Positions 7,739-15,190 of a stretch of 40,567 nt of DNA are shown here, in pieces. The DNA is from Porphyromonadaceae bacterium (GTDB taxonomy: Bacteria > Bacteroidota > Bacteroidia > Bacteroidales > Dysgonomonadaceae): contig JAJFTO010000006.1 in NCBI GenBank assembly GCA_021372865.1, positions 1-40,567 of the forward strand, given 5' to 3'. How positions within the stretch are numbered: the stretch's first letter is position 1; each line of letters starts with the position of its first letter. Below the pieces are notes generated by a model. That model made no database searches. It had not been told where the DNA came from and saw only the letters and a program-made list of their open reading frames with translations. Position numbers and translations under genes: made by a program.

Positions 7739-9160
7739 TTATCTGCGGGAAGAAGATCTTTCAGATCGGGCACTTTCACTGCTTCTGCTATTGGATGCCG
7801 CGCTTCTGCTGTTTCCTGAACTGCTTTCAGACCTTACAGTTGCACTTCTACTGCTCGAAGAACTGCGTTGCGGACTGACCGACGTGCTTCTGCTACTGCG
7901 TGAACTGCTTTCTGGCCTTACTGTTGCGCTTCTGCTGCTCGGAGCACTGGGTTGCGGACTAACCGATGTGCTTCTGCTGCTGCGTGAACTGCTTTCCGGT
8001 CTTACTGTTGCATCCCGGTCGCTCGAGGTGCTACGTTGCGGACTGATAGTAGTATTTCTACTACTGCTGGAACGTGTCTCGGGTGCATTTCTGCTCACAT
8101 TTCCGTTGCGGCCGTCACGTGAACGATCCACAGTAGTTGTACTTCGCTCTGTCTGACTACTCCGGTCTCTTGTGGAAGGATTCACTGTGGCAGAACGTTC
8201 TGTGCTGTTTCTTGAATTGCTGTTCCGGATAATCCCGTCTCCGGTATTTCTTGTGCTACTGTTGGTCCTGTCTACACTTGTGCTCCGGCTTGTGGTCGAC
8301 CTGCTGTCAGCAGATCTCATATTCGTACTTCTGTCCCTTGATACGTCAGGACGATAAACACTTACTGTGTTATTGCTGACTCTGGTCGATCTGCCGGAGC
8401 GGTTGTTCGTACTCTCAAGCTTGTGAACCGTGGCTGTTCTGCCTGTGGACCGTTCGTAATCTCTGACACTCGGTCCGCTGTAATAACGGTTGTCGTTATA
8501 TATGTATGTATTGTTGATGACCGTGGTCCGGTTATAAATGGCCGGGCTGTAACGGTTGTAATATCTGTGCATGTTGCGGTAGTACATATACCTGTCAGGC
8601 AGGAATGTCCAGTAGAGTCCCGGAATATTGATGTTGATATTGATGTGAACACCGGGGCCCATGGGTGCCCATCCGTAGTATCCACCGCCACTTCTCCAGT
8701 TTACCCAGGCAGGTGCCCATTCATAACCGGGAATCCATGTCCATCCGTAGTAGTCGTCGTAATACCATCTTCCATAGTGGAAAGGTGCCCAGCCCCACGA
8801 GTAATCAGATACCCAGGTGTTGCCGTAATCGGTCATCACCCAATATCCGTTGGTAGCGTAAGGATGAAAGTTCCTTCCTACATTCGGAACCCAAACCCTG
8901 CCATATCTGCCATTGTTGATCCATCTGCCGTGAGGCCTCAGTTCATTGTAGAAAACATTGAAAGAGATGCCGCCATTATCACCATAATAATTATCGTCGT
9001 AATCATTGTAGTAATCACCGTCATAATCTTCGTTGTCATAATCGTTATAGTAACCGTAGTCGTCGTATCCCTGGGAATACAAACTTCCCTGAGAGGAAAA
9101 GCAAGACGTAAATATCAAAGCGATTATCGTGAGAATGAGTGAATGTCTGTAAGCTTTCAT
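7739..9160 (-). CDS. DUF6600/YXWGXW-type lipoprotein with a Ser/Arg-rich repeat tail
   Basis: The function is unknown. I chose the ATG at 9158-9160 (473 aa) because the protein then begins MKAYRHSLILTIIALIFTSC, a lipoprotein signal with the modified cysteine at C20. The longer frame from 9217 would bury it. Domains in order: an Asp/Tyr-rich acidic linker; then the aromatic DUF6600/YXWGXW core with 'GYWVMTDYGNTWVSDYSWGW', 'PFHYGRWYYDDYYGWTWIPG' and 'WVNWRSGGGYYGWAP'; then an Arg/Tyr-rich stretch. The last ~200 residues are low-complexity Ser/Arg/Thr and contain three 28-aa tandem repeats. The tail is strongly basic and probably disordered. It likely sits in the outer membrane or periplasm. It stands alone between a convergent unit and the rnf operon. 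Confidence 0.8.
   Translation of the reverse strand: MKAYRHSLILTIIALIFTSCFSSQGSLYSQGYDDYGYYNDYDNEDYDGDYYNDYDDNYYGDNGGISFNVFYNELRPHGRWINNGRYGRVWVPNVGRNFHPYATNGYWVMTDYGNTWVSDYSWGWAPFHYGRWYYDDYYGWTWIPGYEWAPAWVNWRSGGGYYGWAPMGPGVHINININIPGLYWTFLPDRYMYYRNMHRYYNRYSPAIYNRTTVINNTYIYNDNRYYSGPSVRDYERSTGRTATVHKLESTNNRSGRSTRVSNNTVSVYRPDVSRDRSTNMRSADSRSTTSRSTSVDRTNSSTRNTGDGIIRNSNSRNSTERSATVNPSTRDRSSQTERSTTTVDRSRDGRNGNVSRNAPETRSSSSRNTTISPQRSTSSDRDATVRPESSSRSSRSTSVSPQPSAPSSRSATVRPESSSRSSRSTSVSPQRSSSSSRSATVRSESSSGNSRSAASNSRSSESARSERSSSRR
7793..8044 (-). repeat. 84-bp (28-aa) tandem repeat, three copies, inside the lipoprotein gene
   Basis: Reading on the coding strand, three in-frame units run 8044-7961, 7960-7877 and 7876-7793. 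Their consensus is SPQxS..SxR.ATVRPESSS followed by RSSRSTSV. Units 1 and 2 are nearly identical over the second half and unit 3 has diverged (ATVRSESSSGNSRSAAS). The pattern looks like recent in-frame duplication, so copy number may vary between strains. Confidence 0.85.
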
Positions 9161-9270
9161 ATGCGTCATTATTAAAGAGTGAAACTTCTTTATTTTATCA
9201 TTAAGACCCTTTCTCAATAAAATGGTTTAACACATATCCCTGATATTTCTCAATCATCCCGACAATTCCT

Positions 9271-9397
9271 GACCGCTATTTTCCAAACCGCTGTCCTGAA
9301 CAATCTTTCAATACTACAGCGGATCACTATTTTTCAAACCGCTGTTCCGAAAAATCTTTTACTAACGAAGCTGAAAGCAGATCGCAGATCGCAGACC
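9271..9397. repeat. Short imperfect direct repeats between lipoprotein gene and rnfA
   Basis: Two copies of an imperfect ~43-bp sequence sit 51 bp apart (9271-9314 and 9322-9364), sharing a CTATTTTxCAAACCGCTG core followed by TxCxGAAxAATCTTT. Just beyond, GCAGATC-GCAGATC-GCAGACC (9377-9397) is a 7-bp tandem triplet ending 3 bp before the rnfA stop codon. I see no coding sequence here. The region is downstream of rnfA and upstream of the lipoprotein gene on the minus strand. Confidence 0.6.
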
Positions 9398-9399
9398 GC

Positions 9400-9984
9400 T
9401 TACTTAAACACCTGATCGATTCCCGAGAAACCCATGAAGGCCATGGCAATGATGCCTGCAGTGATCAGTGCGATGGGTATCCCTTGCATGACTTTGGGTA
9501 TTTTCGTAAGCGCCATCTGTTCGCGTATACTGGAGAAAATAATGAGTGCCATGGCATAACCCAGTGCAGTGGAAACAGCATAAATAACAGATTCAAGCAG
9601 GTTATAATCTTTCTGTATTACTAAAATGGCCACACCCAGGATTACGCAATTGGTGGTAATGAGCGGTAGGAATACTCCCAATGCCTGGTAGAGGGCAGGT
9701 GATATTTTTTTGAGTACGATCTCTACCATCTGTACAAGGGCGGCAATGACCAGAATAAAAGTGATGGTTTGCAGATACCCCAGCCCAAATGGTTCCAGGA
9801 TACCTTTTTGCATCAGGAAGGTGACGATGGTGGCGATGGTTAGCACGAAAGTAACTGCCAGTCCCATACCGATTGCCGTGTCCACCTTTTTGGATACCCC
9901 CAGAAAAGGGCAGATACCTAAAAACTGAGAAAAGACAACATTGTTGACAAATATGGCGACGATAATAATTCCGATGAGTTCCAT
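9400..9984 (-). CDS. rnfA: RnfA, membrane subunit of the Rnf electron transport complex
   Basis: This 194-aa integral membrane protein has about six hydrophobic segments and belongs to the RnfA/NqrE family. The N-terminal 'NNVVFSQFLGICPFLGVSKK' motif contains one of the cysteines thought to bind the intramembrane Fe-S cluster shared with RnfE, and 'TTNCVILGVAILVIQKD' carries the second half-site. It is the last gene of the operon, 3 bp after rnfE on the minus strand. Rnf couples reduced ferredoxin oxidation and NAD+ reduction to Na+ or H+ export. Confidence 0.95.
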   Translation of the reverse strand: MELIGIIIVAIFVNNVVFSQFLGICPFLGVSKKVDTAIGMGLAVTFVLTIATIVTFLMQKGILEPFGLGYLQTITFILVIAALVQMVEIVLKKISPALYQALGVFLPLITTNCVILGVAILVIQKDYNLLESVIYAVSTALGYAMALIIFSSIREQMALTKIPKVMQGIPIALITAGIIAMAFMGFSGIDQVFK

Positions 9985-9987
9985 AGT

Positions 9988-10575
9988 TTATTTGTGTTGA
10001 AGCTTATTGAAGATTGCAATGAGATAACCAAGCACGATGAATGCTCCCGGTGCCAGCACGAACAGCAGTGAACCGTACTGTTCGGGATAGATGGTCATGG
10101 AGAAAATCTTTCCGGTTCCCATCAGTTCGCGGATGGATCCCAGCAGCGTGAGGGAGAGCGTGAATCCCATTCCTATTCCCGCGCCGTCGAAGATGGAGGC
10201 AAATACTCCGTTCTTGGATGCAAATGCTTCGGCACGGCCCAGTACGATGCAGTTCACCACAATCAGGGGGATGAAGATGCCCAGACTGTCGGCCAATGCA
10301 GGTACATAAGCATTCATAAACATCTCAATGATGGTCACGAAGGTGGCGATCACCACAATAAAGGCAGGAATACGCACCATGTCGGGGATCACATTCTTGA
10401 GCATCGAGATCACCATATTGGAACAGATCAGCACGAACATTGTGGCCAATCCCATACTCATGCCGTTGATGGCCGAGCTGGTGGTGGCCAACGTGGGACA
10501 CATACCCAGAAGCAGCACAAAAGTGGGATTTTCTTTGATGACTCCGTTGATGAGTATTTTCAAGTTGTTATTCAT
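9988..10575 (-). CDS. rnfE: RnfE, membrane subunit of the Rnf complex
   Basis: This 195-aa protein with about six membrane segments is the partner and distant homologue of RnfA (RnfE/NqrD family). Typical blocks are 'ENPTFVLLLGMCPTLATTSS' and 'IVVNCIVLGRAEAFASKN'. The cysteines in these two blocks correspond to the intramembrane cluster ligands. Its start overlaps the end of rnfG by 8 bp, so the two are translationally coupled. Confidence 0.95.
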   Translation of the reverse strand: MNNNLKILINGVIKENPTFVLLLGMCPTLATTSSAINGMSMGLATMFVLICSNMVISMLKNVIPDMVRIPAFIVVIATFVTIIEMFMNAYVPALADSLGIFIPLIVVNCIVLGRAEAFASKNGVFASIFDGAGIGMGFTLSLTLLGSIRELMGTGKIFSMTIYPEQYGSLLFVLAPGAFIVLGYLIAIFNKLQHK

Positions 10576-11245
10576 GACTGTTTTCCTCCTTTTTTACTTC
10601 CACTGACTTGTCGCTGGAACTTTCAGCAACCTTTTTCTCAGTTACACCCGAGCGGGCATCTTCCTTACTGCCCGAATAGGCCAGATAAGCCTTGTTTACC
10701 GCCTCCAGAAAGGCCCGTGAGGTGATGGTCGATGCGGTGATGGCATCCACGGTACCCCCATCCTTCGACACGGTCAGCGTACCCTGGGAGAGATCTCTGC
10801 CGATGACCGACTGTGAAGGTTTTTCCTCGTTTTTGAACCATTCTGCCATCTTGGACCCCAGTCCAGGCGTTTCCGCATGTTGTAAAACAGTGTAGTTGAT
10901 GATCCGGTTTTCCATATCGAATCCGATCATGATCTGTATCTCTCCACCAAAACCGTTGTTGGAAGTACTGTTTAGTGCATATCCCACCACTTCTTCCCCC
11001 TTCTTTGCAGGGTAGACAAGAAGCGAATCACCTTTCGCGACGGACATTTTGTATGCCTCAGCCACCGGATCATTGTCAAATGCAGGTACTACCTCTTTGA
11101 TCGCATTCTGAAGCTTCATCGCTTTGGCTTCGGCAATGGGCTTTGCGGTCATCTTGTTCACTTGCGCCAGCAATACAGCCACTGTGAGGCAGATGATGGA
11201 AAGCGACAGAAACATATTTTTTAAAGTTGATTGTAATTTAGCCAT
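10568..11245 (-). CDS. rnfG: RnfG, FMN-binding subunit of the Rnf complex
   Basis: This 225-aa protein has one N-terminal membrane anchor (about 10-28) and an extracytoplasmic FMN-binding domain. The flavinylation site is D167-A-I-T-A-S-T173, followed by ITSRA. Thr173 is the expected acceptor of the phosphodiester-linked FMN. The common form of this motif is D-x-x-S/T-G-A-T, so here G-A is replaced by A-S. From memory this variant is usual in Bacteroidales. ApbE, the flavin transferase needed, is not in the window. The last ~35 residues are a charged Ser/Lys/Glu tail outside the family core. It overlaps rnfD by 8 bp and rnfE by 8 bp. Confidence 0.94.
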   Translation of the reverse strand: MAKLQSTLKNMFLSLSIICLTVAVLLAQVNKMTAKPIAEAKAMKLQNAIKEVVPAFDNDPVAEAYKMSVAKGDSLLVYPAKKGEEVVGYALNSTSNNGFGGEIQIMIGFDMENRIINYTVLQHAETPGLGSKMAEWFKNEEKPSQSVIGRDLSQGTLTVSKDGGTVDAITASTITSRAFLEAVNKAYLAYSGSKEDARSGVTEKKVAESSSDKSVEVKKEENSHE

Positions 11246-12203
11246 GTTTTACTACCTCCCCGAATCGTTTTGGTGATGTGTAATTATTGATGAGCGGCGT
11301 GAGGGCATTCATCAGCAGGATGGCAAATGAAACTCCTTCGGGATAAGCACCCCAGAGTCGGATGGCCACGGTGACAAATCCTATTCCGACGCCATATATC
11401 AGCATTCCTTTCCTGGTCATGGGTGACGTGACGTAGTCGGTCGCCATAAAAATGGCTCCCAGCATTAATCCCCCCGAAAAAAGATGAATGAGTGGGTTAT
11501 AAAGTGGCACGGGGTCGAATGCATAGAGAATGCCGGTGAACAACGCCACAGTAGCCATGATCGAGAACGGGATGTGCCAGGTGATGGTCTTTTTCCAGAG
11601 CAGGTAAAATAGACCAATCAGCAGCGCCAGCGTGCTCATCTCTCCCAGTGATCCAGCTTCTGTTCCCAGAAACATTGTCTGGAGTGAGGGCAGTGTCTCA
11701 GGAGATAATTTCAGGTTGCCCAATACAGTAGCCGAGCTCACAGCATCGGTTGCTGTTGCCGTTGCAGCTGCCGGCCAGGTAGTCATCTGTGCCGGAAATG
11801 AAATAAGCAGAAAAATACGTCCTGCGATGGCCGGATTGAAAATGTTGTTACCCAATCCGCCGAAAGAAATTTTTACAACCCCAATGGCAAAGAGGCAACC
11901 AATGGCCAGAATCCACAACGGCAGGTCGGCAGGCACGTTAAATGCCAGCAGCACCCCTGTGATGATTGCAGAACCGTCGCCCACAGTGGGCGTTTTCTTC
12001 ATGATATATTTTACGATGAGATATTCAAATCCCACGCAGAACAATACCGCGCAGGCCGTGATAATCAGTGCATCGAGCCGGAAAACGTACAATGCCACCA
12101 GAAAAGCCGGTATAAGTGCAATGAGCACATTGTACATGTTTTTTTCAATGGTATCTCCGCTATGCACATGCGGTGAAGGGGAGACAATCAGTTTCTGTTC
12201 CAT
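11238..12203 (-). CDS. rnfD: RnfD, membrane flavoprotein subunit of the Rnf complex
   Basis: This 321-aa integral membrane protein belongs to the RnfD/NqrB family. I start it at the ATG at 12201-12203 (MEQKLIVSPSPHVHSGDTIE), which matches the family N-terminus. The longer frame from 12371 would overlap rnfC by about 150 bp with an unrelated basic peptide. About nine hydrophobic segments follow. 'GGLGNNIFNPAIAGRIFLL' and 'MATDYVTSPMTRKG' are family signatures, the latter carrying the Thr that normally holds covalent FMN. The start lies 20 bp after the rnfC stop. Confidence 0.95.
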   Translation of the reverse strand: MEQKLIVSPSPHVHSGDTIEKNMYNVLIALIPAFLVALYVFRLDALIITACAVLFCVGFEYLIVKYIMKKTPTVGDGSAIITGVLLAFNVPADLPLWILAIGCLFAIGVVKISFGGLGNNIFNPAIAGRIFLLISFPAQMTTWPAAATATATDAVSSATVLGNLKLSPETLPSLQTMFLGTEAGSLGEMSTLALLIGLFYLLWKKTITWHIPFSIMATVALFTGILYAFDPVPLYNPLIHLFSGGLMLGAIFMATDYVTSPMTRKGMLIYGVGIGFVTVAIRLWGAYPEGVSFAILLMNALTPLINNYTSPKRFGEVVKHG

Positions 12204-12223
12204 ATTTTCAAATGCTTCTTGCG

Positions 12224-13555
12224 TTAATTTTTCCTTGTCCTGATGATCCCGTTCACTTTTCCTTTTCCCAGTCGGATGTAATCGAGCAGAGGCCGGTCGG
12301 CGGGACAGGTGTAACTGCAGGAACCGCATTCGATGCAGTCGGTAATATGTTCTTTCTCGGCCCTGTCCCATACTTCATATTCGGTGAGGTTCATCAACAG
12401 GGTAGGGTTTAGTCCCATGGGACAGACACTCACACACTTGGCGCAGCGAATGCAGTCCTTCATGGCATTCCGTTTGGCTTCAAGGGTGGGTATGATCAGG
12501 ATACCCGATGTCCCTTTTGTCACGGGGATATCGGTACTTGCCAACGCTTTTCCCATCATGGGGCCACCGCTGACCACTTTACCGGTCGTTTCTGGCAACC
12601 CCCCGGCCACACCAATGAGGTCACTCAGCGGGATACCCACACGTGACAGGATGTTACAGGGCTGTTTTACCTCTTTACCGGTGACGGTGACCACCCGTTC
12701 CACCAGCGGTTTGTTTTTTTGTACTGCCTCGTAGATAGCAAACACGGTACCCACATTCTGCACCACCGCACCCACGGAGATGGGAAGTGCGCCGCTACTG
12801 ATCTGGCGGCCTGTAAGGGCATCGATCAGTTGTTTCTCACCTCCCTGAGGATATTGTACTTTCAGGGGTTGAACGTGAATCCCGGCATAATCTTTCACCT
12901 TTTGTGTGAAGAGCGCGATGACGTCCTGTTTGTTGTTTTCGATGCCGATGATGGCTTTCTGTACTTTCAGTGCCTTCATCACGAGGGTGGTACCAACCAG
13001 TATCTCATCGGCCTTCTCCATCATCAGCTGATGATCGGAAGTGAGCCAGGGCTCACATTCCACGCCATTGATGATGAGTATCTCAGCCTTTGTTCCAGGG
13101 GGAGGTGTGAGCTTCACGTGCGAGGGGAAGGTTGCACCACCCATACCCACGATACCTGCTGCGGCGATCTTGTCAAGAACCTCACCGGGGACGAGGTCAC
13201 AACTCTTTTTTAAATCCGGTGAACGGTCGATAGACGACTCCCATTCATCTCCTTCTACCTTGATAAAGACGGCATCTCGTTTGTATCCGCTGGCATCAAG
13301 CGTTTTATCGATTTTTAGCACTGTGCCGGAGACCGACGAGTGGATATTTGCCGAAACAAAGCCTACTGATTTGCCAATGAGGGTACCCACCTTCACGTTG
13401 TCACCTTTCTTGACGACGGGTTGGCAGGGTGCACCAATGTGTTGCGACAGCGGGATAATCACCTGGTCAGGGATGGCAATGGGTTGTATTGCGTTCCCGG
13501 CTGATATTTTGTTTTCTTTTGGGTGAATACCGCCGATACGGAATGTTTTTAACAT
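12224..13555 (-). CDS. rnfC: RnfC, NADH-binding Fe-S subunit of the Rnf complex
   Basis: This 443-aa peripheral cytoplasmic subunit carries FMN and two [4Fe-4S] clusters and is thought to exchange electrons with NAD(H). The N-terminal barrel-sandwich-like part (about 25-100) comes first. The NuoF-like core has 'GMGGATFPSHVKL' and 'IINGVECEPWLTSDHQLM'. The SLBB-like region ('CNILSRVGIPLSDLIGVAGG') follows. The two ferredoxin motifs are 'CIRCAKCVSVCP' and 'CIECGSCSYTCP'. The length is normal for Bacteroidota. It is 16 bp downstream of rnfB. Confidence 0.96.
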   Translation of the reverse strand: MLKTFRIGGIHPKENKISAGNAIQPIAIPDQVIIPLSQHIGAPCQPVVKKGDNVKVGTLIGKSVGFVSANIHSSVSGTVLKIDKTLDASGYKRDAVFIKVEGDEWESSIDRSPDLKKSCDLVPGEVLDKIAAAGIVGMGGATFPSHVKLTPPPGTKAEILIINGVECEPWLTSDHQLMMEKADEILVGTTLVMKALKVQKAIIGIENNKQDVIALFTQKVKDYAGIHVQPLKVQYPQGGEKQLIDALTGRQISSGALPISVGAVVQNVGTVFAIYEAVQKNKPLVERVVTVTGKEVKQPCNILSRVGIPLSDLIGVAGGLPETTGKVVSGGPMMGKALASTDIPVTKGTSGILIIPTLEAKRNAMKDCIRCAKCVSVCPMGLNPTLLMNLTEYEVWDRAEKEHITDCIECGSCSYTCPADRPLLDYIRLGKGKVNGIIRTRKN

Positions 13556-13571
13556 ATAGTTTTGTTTTTTC

Positions 13572-14441
13572 TTACGCGATTACGGTAGCATCTTCCTCTT
13601 TGGGTGCCGGAGGTGTTTCCTTGCGGAGCGGGAAGTTCAGCTCTAGGATAGACTTGGTGGGACATACTGGCACGCACTTGCGGCAGAGGCGACACTTGTC
13701 GTCGATGATAAATGCTAGGTTGTTTTCGATGGTAATAGCCTCAAAGGGACAAACCTGCTGGCATTTACTGCATCCGATACAAGCCACGTCGCATGCTTTT
13801 TTAGCCACGCCACCCTTGTCCTTATTGACACAGCTTACGTAGATGCGGCGTGATTTAGGTCCTTGTTTGCGGAGTTCAATGATATCCTTGGGACAGGCTT
13901 TCACGCAGGCACCGCAGGCAGTGCATTTGTCTTCCACCACTTCCGGTAGCATGGTCAACGGGTTGATATGGATTGCATCGAAGGTGCAGGAGTCCACGCA
14001 GTCTCCTAGTCCCAGGCAGCCGAAGGAGCAGCCGGTATCGCCACCATACAAGGCGGAGGCAATAGTACATTTAGAGGCGCCGTCGTAGAGATTGAGACGC
14101 GGACGTGAGTCGCAAGTACCATTGCAGCGGACGACCGCTATTTTTTTTGCTACCACAGGTGCTTTTCTACCCAGTATGGCAGCTACTTTGTCCATTGTAT
14201 CCTGTCCACCGACGGGACAGAAGAGATTCTCCATCGACTCAGCCTTCACACAAGCTGAAGCGAATGAGGCGCATCCGGGAAAACCACATCCTCCGCAATT
14301 GGCAGCAGGTAAAGAATCCTGAACCTCCTGTATGCGAGGATCTTCTTCCACCTTAAACTTCTGTCCAACCATGTACAGGATGGCCGCGCTTCCGGCGCCT
14401 ATGGCACCCAATGTAGCAACGGCTGTTAGTAGTACACTCAT
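13572..14441 (-). CDS. rnfB: RnfB, ferredoxin-accepting Fe-S subunit of the Rnf complex
   Basis: This 289-aa protein has an N-terminal membrane anchor (about 4-25). The four-Cys Fe-S domain C49-C52-C57-C75 comes next (NCGGCGFPGC, then C75). Further Cys clusters follow: C138/C142/C148/C152, C173-C176-C179-C183 (CTACGACVKAC), C221-C224-C227-C231 (CIGCSKCQQVC) and C250-C253-C256-C260 (CRLCRKCVPVC). RnfB takes electrons from reduced ferredoxin and passes them into the complex. The several cluster sites place it among the Fe-S-rich RnfB proteins of anaerobes, as opposed to the shorter proteobacterial form. It lies 9 bp after the RseC-like gene. Confidence 0.96.
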   Translation of the reverse strand: MSVLLTAVATLGAIGAGSAAILYMVGQKFKVEEDPRIQEVQDSLPAANCGGCGFPGCASFASACVKAESMENLFCPVGGQDTMDKVAAILGRKAPVVAKKIAVVRCNGTCDSRPRLNLYDGASKCTIASALYGGDTGCSFGCLGLGDCVDSCTFDAIHINPLTMLPEVVEDKCTACGACVKACPKDIIELRKQGPKSRRIYVSCVNKDKGGVAKKACDVACIGCSKCQQVCPFEAITIENNLAFIIDDKCRLCRKCVPVCPTKSILELNFPLRKETPPAPKEEDATVIA

Positions 14442-14450
14442 ATTTGATGA

Positions 14451-14861
14451 TTAATTTGTTTTTTTAATATTAAATCTGAAGGTGTTCGCCATCTTATGAC
14501 GCAACAGATAGAGAAGAAAGTAATAGGGTACGAGGATCAAGATGGCGCTCAGGGCCGCTTCTGTTTCGTTGAAGTACCATACTGAGGTGCTCAACACCAG
14601 CGCTCCGATCAACAGAACCAGGGGAAAAACAAAGGCCCACAACAGTGCTTTGTAGCCGATAGCATTTTCACCGGACACAACCACCCGTTCGTGTTCGCGA
14701 TAGAGGCCGCTATTGTCAAAGATGTCTATCAGCTTCTCTTTCATGTCGGACGCTGTGCATGTACCTTTGGCATGACAGGCAGTGCACGCCGATTGCTGTA
14801 ATATACGTACAGTAATATGGTTTCCTCTGATCTTTTCGATAATTCCCTCGTGTTCAATCAT
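14451..14861 (-). CDS. rseC: RseC/MucC-family membrane protein
   Basis: This 136-aa protein is the first gene of the rnf operon. The N-terminal domain has a Cys-rich stretch 'QQSACTACHAKGTCTASD' (four Cys in the RseC pattern). Two membrane segments follow at about 72-92 and 100-119, and a basic tail ends the protein. In gammaproteobacteria RseC homologues modulate sigma-E and are linked to the Rsx/Rnf complex that reduces SoxR. In Bacteroidales the gene regularly heads the rnf operon, so a role in assembly or maintenance of the complex is the likelier inference. SoxR itself is not seen here. Confidence 0.88.
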   Translation of the reverse strand: MIEHEGIIEKIRGNHITVRILQQSACTACHAKGTCTASDMKEKLIDIFDNSGLYREHERVVVSGENAIGYKALLWAFVFPLVLLIGALVLSTSVWYFNETEAALSAILILVPYYFLLYLLRHKMANTFRFNIKKTN

Positions 14862-15190
14862 GCAACTATGGTATATTGAATCCGACTATTCTCTTCTTTT
14901 TCTTTCGAACTGCTTCGAAGCGCAAAGTTAAGGATTATTTTTTTGATTCGATACTATTTTATTGAACTAAAAGCAACCTCGAATGTTGTAAGTTGGTTGA
15001 GGTTTTATCAAGTCAAAATGTCAAAAAACCTATGGTGACTGGACAAATACCTGATTATATAAAAGTAATTGGGCTTTTGGTATGAACTACGGTTTCACAC
15101 GAACATTTTTCCAGACAAATTTGTTAAAAAGTGGATCACAGCATTTTGCAGACAGATCAAACTATATATAATATAATACACCAGAATTAT
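14862..15190. other. Divergent intergenic region between rseC-rnf and aconitase
   Basis: I see no gene in this 329-bp AT-rich region. On the minus strand TAACTTTG (14930-14923 read on that strand) matches the -7 consensus and lies 62 bp before rseC, without a clear -33 box. On the plus strand TTTG (15120-15123) and GCATTTTG (15141-15148, imperfect) could drive the aconitase gene from a start near 15155. That supports the internal ATG at 15191 over the upstream GTG at 15131. Repeated TATAATATAATA follows at about 15164-15180. No riboswitch or strong dyad was found. Confidence 0.5.
14923..14930 (-). promoter_or_regulatory. Candidate -7 element of the rnf operon
   Basis: TAACTTTG on the minus strand fits TAnnTTTG exactly and is followed after 62 bp by the rseC start codon. 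No convincing TTTG box is seen 19-21 bp upstream, so confidence is moderate. Confidence 0.45.

Noticed and set aside
7793..8044. Regular repeats considered as a CRISPR array
   Set aside because: The repeats are contiguous, in frame and coding, with no unique spacers and no cas genes in the window.
7716..8156. 146-codon Leu-rich plus-strand frame
   Set aside because: It is antisense to the Ser/Arg repeat of the lipoprotein; the Leu runs are reverse reads of Ser/Arg codons.
8423..9142. 239-codon open frame rich in Val and Ile on the plus strand
   Set aside because: It is antisense to the Tyr/Asp-rich lipoprotein gene; the Val/Ile richness comes from reversed Asp and Tyr codons, so the apparent membrane segments are artefacts.
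12204..12371. N-terminal extension of rnfD
   Set aside because: It would overlap rnfC by about 150 bp and add an Arg-rich peptide not seen in the family; the ATG at 12203 gives the expected N-terminus.
14451..14861. Idea that the RseC-like gene marks a sigma-E stress operon
   Set aside because: No rpoE, rseA or rseB homologue is present; the gene is only linked to rnf.
15131..15190. GTG-started N-terminal extension of aconitase
   Set aside because: Family proteins begin with the MI(F/Y)D motif encoded from 15191, and the extension overlaps the probable promoter.
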